Shown in pieces: positions 33,785-43,978 of a stretch of DNA of 64,000 nucleotides; the stretch's first letter is position 1; the number at the start of each line of letters is the position of its first letter. The notes below the pieces were generated by a model. It saw nothing but the letters and a program-made list of their open reading frames with translations. It was not told where the DNA came from and ran no database searches. A program made the position numbers and the translations under genes. The stretch comes from Vulpes vulpes (taxonomy: Eukaryota; Chordata; Mammalia; Carnivora; Canidae), in contig NC_132788.1 in NCBI RefSeq assembly GCF_048418805.1, positions 50,914,792-50,978,791 of the forward strand, written 5' to 3'.

Positions 33785-34178
33785 CAGTGGTTCTCAAAAC
33801 TTGAGCAAACATCAGAACCACCTGGAAAGCTTTGGAAAACACAGATTGCTCAGAACTACTCCTGGAGTTTGTTTTTCAGTGGGTTCGGGGTAGGGCATGA
33901 GAATGTATACTTGCAACACATTCCCAAGTGATGCTGAGGCCCCGGTTTGAGGACTATACTTTGTTTTTATTTTTTTTTTATTTTTTTATTTATTTATGAT
34001 AGTCACAGAGAGATAGAGAGAGAGGCAGAGACACAGGCAGAGGGAGAAGCAGGCTCCATGCACCGGGAGCCCGACATGGGTTTCGATCCTGGGTCTCCAG
34101 GATCGCGCCCTGGGCCAAAGGCAGGCGCCAAACCGCTGCGCCACCCAGGGATCCCGAGGACTATACTTTGGAGAAAGA
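33785..34178 (+). mobile_element. MER5-like hAT MITE split by a SINE
   Basis: CAGTGGTTCTCAAAACTTGAG start, AACATCAGAACCACCTGGAAAGC, then CCCAAGTGATGCTGAGGCC and a decayed terminal repeat (GGTTTGAGGAC) near the SINE insertion point. Confidence 0.75.
33964..34155 (-). mobile_element. Young SINEC_Cf inside MER5
   Basis: Near-consensus body with CpGs (CAGGATCGCGCCCTGGGCC), head CGCCACCCAGGGATCCC. Perfect TSD GAGGACTATACTTTG at 33949-33963 and 34156-34170. Confidence 0.95.
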
Positions 34179-35484
34179 TTGTGCCGGAGGCATGTTCCTT
34201 CCTCCCTCCATTCTGTACTTGAGAAGAGCATGTCTCTGCGTTCTGGATCCAGAACTCCATGTCTGCTTCTCTATGATATGTGAAGTTATGATCTGTGGCA
34301 ACAGACCCCAAAGCTCTGAATATGAACTCTGCAGCCACACAGGATAGATGACCATCCAGATCTGCCATGTTGCTGGAAGACCCTGATTGCTCAAACTCCT
34401 CACTCTAAGTATATCCCTTCTTAATGTGTAGCATGGGCAATTATAGAACTTATGTCCTTACTTCACAAGCAAACGTTAAAACTGAAGCACTTCTCATGAC
34501 CTCAGCACACAGTCAGTGCACAGTGAATTCTGACTGTTACTCCAGGAGGGTGTCATCATTGCTTTGATAACAGCAGGTTGATGGTCTTCTGATGCCCAGC
34601 CCGAGATTCTTTTCACTCAGCAATATCTCTTTCAGACATTATTTAACTTTCAATATCTTTTAGGTGAATACACCTTTCACTACAGCACAGCCTCTAATAT
34701 TATCCATCTCCCATCTCATGTTATTACCCTGTTCTATTACAATATTGGAAATCATCTTTCTTTGAACAGCCCAGATTTTTTTCCTTCTATCATAGAATGT
34801 ACTTTTTCCTTCAACCTAGTTCAGTTAAAATTCAATTTTTAGACTTTCTAAAATTTGTGCATTGAAACAAATCCAATTCCAGGCCTAAAATAGCCCCTAA
34901 TTTCTCACCCCCTGACAATCATTAACAGTTTTCCTATGAAATACATTAAGCCTTCTCATGGACTCTACCTCTGGAATTCTCTACCACATCTGCACTGCGG
35001 AGAATGGTTATTCGTGGCATTTTGCAAAAGCAAGAAGAAAACAAGATTCATTGTCTCCTACTCTCTTTCATTCACTCCATGGAGCACAGGCTGGGAATTT
35101 ACTCTTAGTGTGGTCGTGGAGTTTCTGAAGAGGCATCAACCGTGTGTTCAGAGGGTTGACAAAGTGGCTGGCCCAGAGTGAGCCAGGGTACAGGAGCATG
35201 TTGCTCAGGAAAACAGGAGCCAAGAGTCAAGCAATTAACATTTTTTTCATGCTTCACTATAATTAGCCAGATCAAAGGGGACCTGGGCTTACAGATTTCA
35301 GCAGGCCTGCATGACTAAGAGCAGTTAGCAAACAGCATGATAGACCTTCAGTGTGACTAATTCACTGTTCACAAGCAGAACTCATTTTCTTATAAATCAC
35401 TCCCTTCTGAATCCTTTACCAGTTATTCCCAGTCTCAAATGCTGCACTTGAGAAATGTTCAGGGCTTAACATAGTTCCTGTTTC
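34179..35484. other. Unique sequence, no gene seen
   Basis: No recent repeat. A repeat-free part near 35225-35420 is AT-rich with TAATTAG words. No exon recognised. Confidence 0.45.
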
Positions 35485-35800
35485 CTGAGTGTTTACTGTG
35501 TTTCGCAGATTGATGAAGAACACCTCAAAGCAACCGTGTCAGGTGGTCTTTGTGGCTCTAGCTCATGTGATCTGATGAAGCTTCAGTTCTAGGAAGTGGT
35601 AGGACCTGAACTCAGATCTTTCAAAAAGTCAATGATTTGCAAATGTTCTTGATCCTTAAAAAAAAAATCTCCTGAGCGCTTATTAACAATACACATATTA
35701 CTCCAGTAGATCTGGAATGAGGCTGGAAAGCAGGATCTTTAAAAAGCTCCCACTGATTCTTATTTTCACTGAGGCTTGGTAAACCAACTGCAAAATTTAA
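35485..35800. mobile_element. Possible MIR and MER5 scraps
   Basis: CCTGAGTGTTTACTGTGTTTC and GACCTGAACTCAGATCTTTC recall inverted MIR. CCAGTAGATCTGGAATGAGGC and GGATCTTTAAAAAGCTCCCACTG recall MER5. Both are too diverged to delimit. Confidence 0.4.
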
Positions 35801-35884
35801 GAGACCCTCTATGAAGCTTTATGTTTCATTCCAACACACTGAAAACAGAAAGGGATGTTTATACTTTCATGACATGTTCATCTC

Positions 35885-36512
35885 TTCTAGTCTTTTCCTT
35901 AGAAACCCAGATTCATTTCTATCATAGTCCATATACATGCCACTCCTCTGCTCAGAACCCTGAGCAGTCCCCAGTTTCATTCAGCATAGCAGACAGAATC
36001 CTTACAATGGCCTATCATGCCGTATGGATCTGGTCCATGTTTTACTTCTTGGACACTCTCACCCTCCACTCATTCCTCTCTAAACACATGGCTCCTTGCC
36101 ATTCCAGGAACTCCTATTTTTGCAACTTTGCACTTGTTGTTCCCACTGCCTACAGTACTCTTCCTCCAGTATTCACATGGCCAACTCCCTCATCTGCTGC
36201 AAGTCTCTGTTTAATTATGGCTCAGCAAGGACTGCCCTGATTTGATTTAAAACAACAACCATGTCCCACCCCTGTAATTCCTAATACCATTTACTTTATG
36301 CCACTTTTTTTCTTTTTGTCCTACACTATCACCTTCTACTATGCCACATAATTTACTTATTAGGCTTATTATTTATTCACCAATTTCTCATCTCACAAGG
36401 TAAGCACCATGAGGTCAGGGATCTTTGCTTGTCTGCTGATATATCCCAGGAACCTAGAACTGTGCCTGGTATATAGTAGGTGCTCAGTAAATACATGTTG
36501 AATTAATGAATA
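35885..36512 (+). mobile_element. L2 3' region, well preserved
   Basis: In L2 order: CTCAGAACCCTGAGCAGTCC, ATCCTTACAATGGCCTATCATG, TTGCACTTGTTGTTCCCACTGCC, TGCAAGTCTCTGTTTAATTATGG, CACCATGAGGTCAGGGATC, then AACTGTGCCTGGTATATAGTAGG and a GCTCAGTAAATACATGTTGAATTAATGAAT end. About 630 bases. Confidence 0.85.
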
Positions 36513-36656
36513 TAATAGAAACAAAACTTCATACAACTCTTAACCTCACTTTGTTAATGAACTCCAATACAGCCAATCCGATTCTAATTTATTTTATTGA
36601 AGTGTTGGCTATAATTTGCAACTTGGTCAGTGAAAAGCACTGACATAATTAAAATT

Positions 36657-36851
36657 ATTTTTTTTTAAAAAATACTTTATTTATTCATGAGAGACACACA
36701 CACAGAGAGAGAGAGAGAGAGAGGCAAAGACACAGGCAGAAGGAGAAGCAGGCTCCATGCAGGGAGCCTGACGTGGGACTCGATCCGAGGTCTCCAGGAT
36801 CAGGCCCTGGGCTGAAGGCAGCGCTAAACCGCTGAGCCACCCGGGCTGCCC
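36657..36851 (-). mobile_element. SINEC2A-type SINE
   Basis: Tail AAAAAATACTTTATTTATTC, (AC)n(GA)n, head GAGCCACCCGGGCTGCCC. Perfect TSD CATAATTAAAATT at 36644-36656 and 36852-36864. Confidence 0.95.
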
Positions 36852-37065
36852 CATAATTAAAATTCTGTTGCTTATTTGCTGATAAATTGCTGGGTGCCTA
36901 TTTAAGCCAGGGTCCCAATTCTCATAATGCTCTGCTTGACCAGTCAAAGATAAAAAGCTTCCTCCAAAGGTCAATGACCATAGTGATGGCAAACAACTAT
37001 ACGTGATGACAGCCCATGAGCAAATAAGAAAGATGCTAAGATGATAAAATCAGAAGTTTTGGCAT

Positions 37066-37985
37066 ATATACATCCAAGATCTATAAAGAATTTATCAAAC
37101 TTAACACCCAAGAAGCAAACAATCCAGTTAATAAATGGGCAGAGGACATGAACAGAAATTTCACCAAAGAAGATCTACATGTGGCCAACAAGTACATGAG
37201 AAAATGCTCTGCATCACTTGCCATCAGGGAAATACAAATCAAAACCACAATGAGATACCACCTCACACCAGTGAGAATGGGGAAAATTAACAAGACAGGA
37301 AACAACAAATGTTGGAGAGGATGTGGAGAAAGGGGAGCCCTCTTGCACTGTTGGTGGGAATGTGAACTGGTGCAGCCACTCTGGAAAACTGTGTGGAGGT
37401 TCCTCAAAGAGTTAAAAATAGACCTGCCCTACAACCCAGCAATTGCACTGTTGGGGATTTACCCCAAAGATACAGATGCAGTGAAAAACCGAAACACTTG
37501 CACCCTGATGTTTCTAGCAGCAATGTCCACAATAGCCAACCTGTGGAAGGAGTCTCGGTGTCCATCGACAGATGAATGGATAAAGAAGATGTGGTCTATA
37601 TATACATAATGGAATATTACTCAGCCATCAGAAGAGATGAATACCCACTGTTTATACTGATGTGTTTGAAACTGGAGGGTATTATGGGGAATGAAATAAG
37701 TCAATCAGAGAAAGACAGTTATCATATGGTTTCACTCATATAAAAAAGAGTGAAAGGGATTATAAGGGAAGGAGGGGAACTGAGTGGGAAAAATTAGAGA
37801 GAGAGACAAACCATGAGAGACTCCTGACTCTGGGAAATGAACAAAGAATTGTAGAAGGGGGTGAGGTGGGGGGATCGGGTTACTGGGTGACAGGCACTAA
37901 GAAGGCCACTTGATGGGATGAGTACTGGGTGTTAATACTATATGTTGGCAAATTAAATTTAAATTAAAATATTAAAAATAAAAAC
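37066..37985 (+). mobile_element. 5'-truncated L1 with ORF2 end and 3' UTR
   Basis: Starts in the last quarter of ORF2 and runs through the G-rich 3' UTR to GATGGGATGAGTACTGGGTG and an AT-rich tail. It is older than the two inverted copies in the first 6.5 kb: the terminal segment is diverged (TTGGCAAATTAAATTTAAAT) and no clear TSD is visible. Confidence 0.93.
37069..37743 (+). pseudogene. Broken L1 ORF2 C-terminal segment
   Basis: The frame from about 37069 to 37609 encodes the C-terminal part of L1 ORF2 (endonuclease/reverse-transcriptase protein, downstream of the catalytic domains), including the Cys-rich CWWECELVQPLWKTVWRFLK region and PAIALLGIYPKD. It ends in a stop at the codons after MWSIYT. 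The homologous end of ORF2 continues in another frame, from about 37609 to the TAA at 37741-37743 (EYYSAIRRDE and NEISQSEKD are readable), so a small insertion near 37605 has shifted the frame. No endonuclease or reverse-transcriptase catalytic motifs are present, so the fragment is nonfunctional. Confidence 0.9.
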
Positions 37986-37989
37986 TGAA

Positions 37990-38369
37990 TAAAATAAAAT
38001 TATTCTAAGACTTTTACTTTTTCTCATCAAGTAGGGAGAATAAAAGAACTTCTACTCAAAGCTTGAGTTTTCTTCCTAGATATTTCATTTTAGATCGGTT
38101 TATACGGACTCCTTTTTTCTCCTAAACAGTCTTCTCTGAGCATTTGGTGAAAATTAAAATGAGAAAGGGACATCCACCTGCGGGAGGATCAGTCATGATC
38201 CTTCCTGGAGGAAATAGGAGGTTTAAATTCAACTGTGTATAGATGTTTTGGCATCAAAACAACTCAGGAATCACTGCTGTCTCTGTGGTGTATGGAGTGG
38301 AATCTGAATGGAATACAGTAGTCAGAAGCATCTCAGTGGGATTCAGAACAAGGTGATGCGAGAATTTTC
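37990..38369. other. Unique sequence, no gene seen
   Basis: Nothing recognised. Confidence 0.5.
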
Positions 38370-38470
38370 TCAAGTCAACATTCATTCCCTGAGGGCCTAC
38401 TATGTGCAAAGAGTTGTGTAAGACCCTAGGGGAGATTTGGCAAGACATTCCTGAAAGAAGTGAGGAGTTT
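38370..38470 (-). mobile_element. Probable L2 3'-end fragment
   Basis: CAACATTCATTCCCTGAGGGCC, then TACTATGTGCAAAGAGTTGTG and ACCCTAGGGGAGAT fit the inverted L2 terminal block. Confidence 0.55.
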
Positions 38471-39393
38471 TTACTAGGTAAATTAATTTGGTGAAGATAT
38501 GAGAGCTGTCAAAAAAACTTGAGGGCTCTCAGGCAGAAGAAGGATTCACTTTCTCAGAGGCTCTAGAATGCAGAGTTTGATCAAGTGGTTCAAACTCTGA
38601 GAGGCTGCTTTTGGCTCTAAGAAAAATGAACTATCTAACAGAACTATCCAGTAACATTGAGGTAATGAGTTCCCTCTCACCAAATATTTTCCAAAGGAAG
38701 GCTGTGGTGCTATTGCAGGATTCACATGTCAGGGAGAGAATAAAAAAAAATCCCTTGGTTCCTTACAAATCTGAGACTCTCCCATACGTTCATTCTCTCT
38801 ATAAGTTTCCAGTGATAGAGTCAACGATAATATCTACTTTTAAGCATTGCCTAAATAATATTTCGTCTACAGGAGAAATGAAAACATTATCATCTATTCC
38901 ATGTGACCTACTGTCACAATAGATTTATCCAAAATTTCTTCAGTCCTTACTAGTCACTGATCTGTAACACATCTCTCCTTCTATCCCTTGCCACAAAATT
39001 CAGATCAAGCCTACAATCAAAACTGACCACCTTATCATGGATGTGACCCAGACAAAATAACCCAAGTGTATCACTACAGGAAATAGAATCAAAGTAACAT
39101 AGCTCCATTCCACACTGTGATCCTAGATGGTATCTTCGTTACAATACCACTTTCTTGGGAACAATATGATGGTCTCCAATACTCAGTACTGGCTTCATGG
39201 ACTTAATTCCTATTCTGTGACCAACGAGGCCATTACCCGTGACTAGGAGGAAAAGAGGCTACCACAAAACATAATTGGATGGGGCTCTGTTGTTACTGCT
39301 GCAAACATCTTTGCCAAGTTGTTAACGAGGGTTGAGGATCCTAATGTTCAGTGGCAAACACTAAGCCCAATCTTGAGAACCAACCTCAGGGGT
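38471..39393. other. Unique sequence, no gene seen
   Basis: A 103-codon frame at 38611-38922 has no recognisable domain. No repeat identified. Confidence 0.5.
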
Positions 39394-39427
39394 GGATGTT
39401 CTGAATGGTGGGGATGTTCTGAATGGT
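39394..39427. repeat. 16-base direct repeat beside a SINE
   Basis: GGATGTTCTGAATGGT occurs at 39394-39409 and again at 39412-39427, immediately before the SINE. The repeat is not on the far side of the SINE, so it is not an ordinary TSD. Confidence 0.92.
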
Positions 39428-39613
39428 CCCTGGGTGGCTCAGTGGTTAAGTGCCTGCTTTCAGCCCAGGACGTGATCCTGGAGTCCCAGGATCAAGTCCC
39501 ACGTTGGGCTCCCTGCATGGAACCTGCTTCTCCCTCTGCCTGTGTCTCTGCCTCTCTCTCTCTCTGTGTGTCTCTCATGAATAAATAAATAAAATCTTAA
39601 AAAAAAAAAAAAA
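39428..39613 (+). mobile_element. SINE lacking its first bases and a TSD
   Basis: Starts at CCCTGGGTGGCTCAGTGG without the usual GGGGAT, has (CT)n, ATGAATAAATAAATAAAATC and an A15 tail. No duplication of the left flank is found after the tail. Confidence 0.9.
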
Positions 39614-39892
39614 GAAAAAGGGTAAACATCTGTCAAAGTTAAGTTCCATTTGATATCACACCCCAATAAGCAGTGGAAACCAAAATCACCTAATTTTCTA
39701 CCTAGTTAGGCTAGGATGATGGTCCCCAGTGACCCACATTTCACAATTGTCATATTTTATTTGATTTTCTTTTTTGCTTGTCACCCCTAAGTTAATAAGG
39801 GCCACCACCATCCAGCAGCCTCATCAACAGAGCTGCATCATTCTGGCAGCCCCTTAGGAGGGAAGTATGCCAAAGGAAGCCTCGCTGGGGGC

Positions 39893-39905
39893 GGGGGGGG
39901 GGGGG
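39893..39905. repeat. G13 homopolymer
   Basis: Thirteen G's preceded by GGGGGC. Prone to slippage and sequencing error; exact length uncertain. Confidence 0.8.
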
Positions 39906-40759
39906 CGCCTGATGGAGAAGGGAGGGGGTGGGATGAGGATTGAGAGAGAAAGGTGTGGAAAAATAATGTGAGACTTCACGTATAATCTGAAGCTGAAGCA
40001 GCCATGTAATTATAAAGCTAGCTTTTCTTTCACTTGACAACACAAGAAAAGGAGGTGAAGAGAAGCTTATAAATGAAATATGACATTACCTTATTAAAGT
40101 CTGATTTAGATTTGACTGGCTTAGTGCTTTGCATTTACTTCCACACTCTGAGCTGTCCAAGGACTAGATGTTTAATAGAAAGAAGAACTATAGATATTTT
40201 TTTTGGAACAGTATTTGCATGTTTCTAAACAAACAAATTCTTTACAAACATTTCTATATTTATAAGAGCTTTCTACAGTATCCAAGCGATAGGTGGCCCA
40301 CCTTTTGGTAAGTATAAATGTATTTTCACTTACAAGGAAAACACAATGTGGCTTTTTGTTCAAAAATAACATGATGCATAATCTGTGCAATGCATTAAGA
40401 ATTTATTGCCTGTTTCTGCTTCAGTTCCTCTACTGGGGGTAGCCCACAGAAACTGCAAGTCCCTACAAGCAGTGCTCCATGGCCCGTATTAAATTGGAGC
40501 ATTGCATGCTGGGACCTGTAGACCCCAAACAGGAGAGCAGCTGCAGTACATTTCCTGTGTGATGAGTGGTCTGACAAGTTTCAGGGTTTATACTCCGTCT
40601 CATAGCCAAAGATGAGCACCCCTGAGTCTTCTTTCCTCCCCATACCCATCTTATCATCCCTCCCACCCTAGGGTACTCCAGACATTTCCTCTCAAGGTGG
40701 GTGTGAAATGCCCCAAATTGCTGCATCTGCTTCATAAGTATTGTCAATAATATTCATAA
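39906..40759. other. Unique sequence, no gene seen
   Basis: Open frames at 40172-40747 (- strand) are short and unrecognised. No repeat identified. Confidence 0.45.
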
Positions 40760-40761
40760 TA

Positions 40762-40985
40762 ATGCTCGATAACTACTGACCATTTTGGCATATTGCAAAA
40801 AATATTTTATATACATTATCTGTGCATGAGATGAATATTATATTATAGATATTATTAGCCTCATTTTATAGATAAGAAAGCTGAGGCTCAAAGATTGCAA
40901 TGTACTCACAACAGATACATGGTCAGTAAATGACAGATCTAAGATCCCAGCCCAGGTCTCTGGCTCTTGGTCCAGGCCTTTCCTG
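40762..40985 (-). mobile_element. MIR fragment
   Basis: ATTAGCCTCATTTTATAGATAAG, AAAGCTGAGGCTCAAAGATTG, ATACATGGTCAGTAAATGACAG and CCCAGGTCTCTGGCTCTTGG follow the inverted MIR order. Confidence 0.8.
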
Positions 40986-41061
40986 CACCCCTCACCCTTC
41001 CTCTTTTCCTTCTTTTCCTTTGTCCTTCTCATCCCTGCCCTTCCCTTTTCTTTCCCTTTCT

Positions 41062-42305
41062 TTTTAACAGCTTTATTCAGCTACAATTGACATACTGAAT
41101 AAATTGACATAAGCTGACTTACTAAATGTATAAAATTTTATCAATTTTGGATGTTATATAACAGTAATATCATCACTATAATTAAGATAATAAACATATC
41201 CATCGGCCCATCAAGCTTCCTCCCAATCTTTTGTAATGCCTCCCTGTTCCCATTCCATACTGGCCTGGATCAGGCAACCACTAATCTGATTTCTCGCACT
41301 ATCGATTAGTTTGCCTTTTTATTTTATATAAATGGAATTATGCAGGATACAATATTTTTTTGTTTAGCTTCTTTCACCTAGCATAATTATTTTGAGACTT
41401 AACTATGTTGTCACATGTATCATAAATTCATTCCTTTTTTTGCTGAGTAATATTCCAATATATGGATATACCACCAGTTGTTTATCCATTTACCTGCTGA
41501 TGAACATTTAGACTGCTTCCACCTTGGGACTATGACAAATGCAGCTGCTATGAACATTCATATACAAGTCTTTGTATGAATATTTGCATTCATTTCTCTT
41601 TGGTAAATACCTAGGCATAGCATGGCTGGGAAATACAGTATGTGTATATTTAACTTTTTGAGTCACTGCCAAGTTGTTTTCCAAAGTGGCTGCACCATTT
41701 TGCATTGCTACCAGCAGAGTGTGAAAGGTCCAGTTAATCAACATCTTCACTAACATGCAGTGTTGTTAGTCTTTTTTAACTTTATTCATTTTAGCGGGCT
41801 TGAATGATAGCTCATTGTGGTTTTAATTTACATTTCTCTAATAACAAATGATATTGAACATCTTTTCACGTGGTTATTTGTTAACCATATATCTTCTTTG
41901 TTCAAACATTTTGCCCATTTTTAATTGTGTCTTTTTGTTTTTGTTTTGTTTTTTGTTTTTTTTTTTTTTACTATGAGTTTGAGTGATTTTAGATATTTTG
42001 GGTACAAGTCCTTTATTGGATATATTATTTACATATATTTTCTCCCAATGTTTTTCAAAGAACAGACATTCTTAATTTTGACAAAGTCAGATTCAGTCAT
42101 TTTTTTGTATGTTTATGGATCAGGGTTTTGATGCTGTATCTAAGCAATCTTAGCCTAACACAAGGTCATAAGTATTTCGTCCTTGTGTTTTCTTCTAGAA
42201 GTTTTATATATAGTTCTTGGTTTTACATTTTAATATGTTTGGGGTTAATTCTGCATATGGCATGAAGTGTGGGCTTAAGTTCTTTATTGCATATGTATTT
42301 TTAAA
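41062..42305 (-). mobile_element. Old L1M-type element, inverted
   Basis: Reading left to right: AACAGCTTTATTCAGCTACAATTGACATAC (inverted L1M 3' UTR), CATATCCATCGGCCCATCAAG, then inverted ORF2-derived blocks (GAGTAATATTCCAATATATGG, GGCTGCACCATTTTGCATTGC, GCTCATTGTGGTTTTAATTTAC, GTACAAGTCCTTTATTGG) out to 42305. About 1.2 kb of a mammalian-wide L1, heavily mutated. A T-rich insertion sits at 41935-41970. Confidence 0.88.
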
Positions 42306-42434
42306 TTTGATTATTTTTATTTCACTCTTCTGTGTTTGACTATTTAAAATGTTTTATTTGTGACTATCTTAAAGCATCCTTCTCTTCCAATTCTTTTTCA
42401 TTAAGAATGTCAAGATCAATAAGGAAAAGATTTT

Positions 42435-42604
42435 TTTTTTAAAGATTTATTTATTTATTCAGAGAGAGAGAGGCAGAGACACAGGCAGACGGAGAAAGAA
42501 GCAGGCTCCACACAGGAAGCCCGACGTGGGACTCGATCCCAGGGCTCCAGGATCACACCCCAAGCTGCAGGTGGCAATAAACCGCTGCACCACCGGGGCT
42601 GCCC
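42435..42604 (-). mobile_element. SINEC2A-type SINE
   Basis: Tail TTTAAAGATTTATTTATTTATTC, (GA)n, head ACCACCGGGGCTGCCC. TSD AAGGAAAAGATTTT (42421-42434) against AAGGAAGAGATTTT (42605-42618), one transition. Confidence 0.94.
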
Positions 42605-42618
42605 AAGGAAGAGATTTT

Positions 42619-43470
42619 GAAATGAAGATGGTAAACAGCATAAAGTAGACAACATTAAAGTAACAACTAACAAGGTACCAGACTTTGAACAGGCTCTATG
42701 AGAGGAACTCTGCTTACAGAATATCTTGAGAGAAGGCTGACGCCCACTCAATCGCCCATCTGCTGGGAGTTACCAATGGCTCTGCACACGGTAAAAGTGA
42801 ATGGTCACACAGTGTATGTGCACTGTTCTGGAGTCCTATACAATCAGAGCACCTCACTAGAGATTGAAAAACTAAAGATAACATCCATTAAAGGCAGAGT
42901 TCAGTCTATCAAACTATACACTCTGGGCAGTGCTGGTTTATAAATAACATTTCCCCAGTTTCCTTTACCTTTGTTTTTGTTCTCTTCCAGTTTGAAGACC
43001 CTTTTTTTATATGACACTATTGTTCAGAAATGCTACTTTTACCTTGGGGCAGACTGGAGCAGAAATGTCTATAGTAACTGCCAAGAGCACTGCTTTGTCC
43101 CTTGCCAGGGGTATGTCACTAGAGACTCAAAAAAATCTAGAAGAAACTGTCTCTCTTGCTGCTCCAGGATTCTAATTCTAACACTGCAAGATGGGGATGG
43201 TAGACACCTGGGAAACTGTGTTTTTTACATAGATCTGAAATTATTGGATCTGTGCCTTAAATTCTTCACCAAACCCTATGTTAATCAAGAGGTCAGATCC
43301 AGAAGAAAAAAATAAAAAAGGAGGAAGAAAGATAGAACAGGGAAGAGAGTAACAAGCTAGGGGTCATGAAAATTAATTAAAAGTTTGTTTTTTTGTTTTG
43401 TTTTTTTTTTTTTTGTTTTTTTTTTACAGAAATTGATAAATTTTCTTCCTGGGTAGGAAAAAGTTAAGTA
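42619..43470. other. Unique sequence with T-rich run, no gene seen
   Basis: T/G-rich run at about 43385-43428 without TSD. The 114-codon frame at 42971-43315 has no recognisable domain. Confidence 0.45.
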
Positions 43471-43604
43471 GGGGCACCTAAGTGGCTCAGTGGTTGAGTG
43501 TCTGCCTTCAGCTCAGGTCGTGATGCTGGGGTCCTGGGATTAAGTTCTGCATCTGGCTCCCCAGAGGAAGCCTGCTCCTCCCTACCCCTCTCCCTACCTC
43601 TCTG
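43471..43604 (+). mobile_element. Tail-less SINE, left arm of an inverted pair
   Basis: Head GGGGCACCTAAGTGGCTCAG through the CCTCTCTGC part of the body, then an abrupt switch at 43604/43605 to the inverted copy. No (CT)n end or A-tail. Confidence 0.9.
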
Positions 43605-43728
43605 CAGAGACAGGCAGAGGGAGAAGTAGGCTCCCTGTGGGGAGCCTGATGCAATTCGATCTCAGGACTCTAGGATCATGACCTGAGCCAAAGGCAGACA
43701 CTCAACCACTGAGCCACGCAGGTGTCCC
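43605..43728 (-). mobile_element. Tail-less SINE, right arm of an inverted pair
   Basis: AGAGACAGGCAGAGGGAGAAG through CACTCAACCACTGAGCCACG to GGTGTCCC. The two arms are similar over most of their length, making a large imperfect palindrome with its centre at CTCTGCAGAG (43600-43609). Confidence 0.9.
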
Positions 43729-43874
43729 TATAGCAATCATTCTTGATTAGAAATTTATAAATAAGAATAAACTGCAAGGCATGAAAAAAATATACTTCCT
43801 CCAATCCACAGGCATTGGTCATCAATCATGGCACTCTTCCTTCCTAACCTCTATCAATTGATTAAAATTGGTTC

Positions 43875-43978
43875 GAAAGAAAGAAGAAAGAAAGAAGAAA
43901 GAAAAGAAAAGAAGAAAAGAAGAAAAGAAAAGAAAAGAAAAGAAAAGAAAAGAAAAGAAAAGAAAAGAAAAGAGAAAA
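43875..43978. repeat. (GAAA/GAAAA)n microsatellite
   Basis: Mixed GAAA and GAAAA units, ending in about ten AAAAG repeats. Purine-only on + for more than 100 bases. No SINE body attached. The S/F-rich frame on the other strand is an artefact of it. Confidence 0.97.

Noticed and set aside
38611..38922. 103-codon + strand frame
   Set aside because: No domain, no homologue recognised, AT-rich background in which such a frame can occur by chance.
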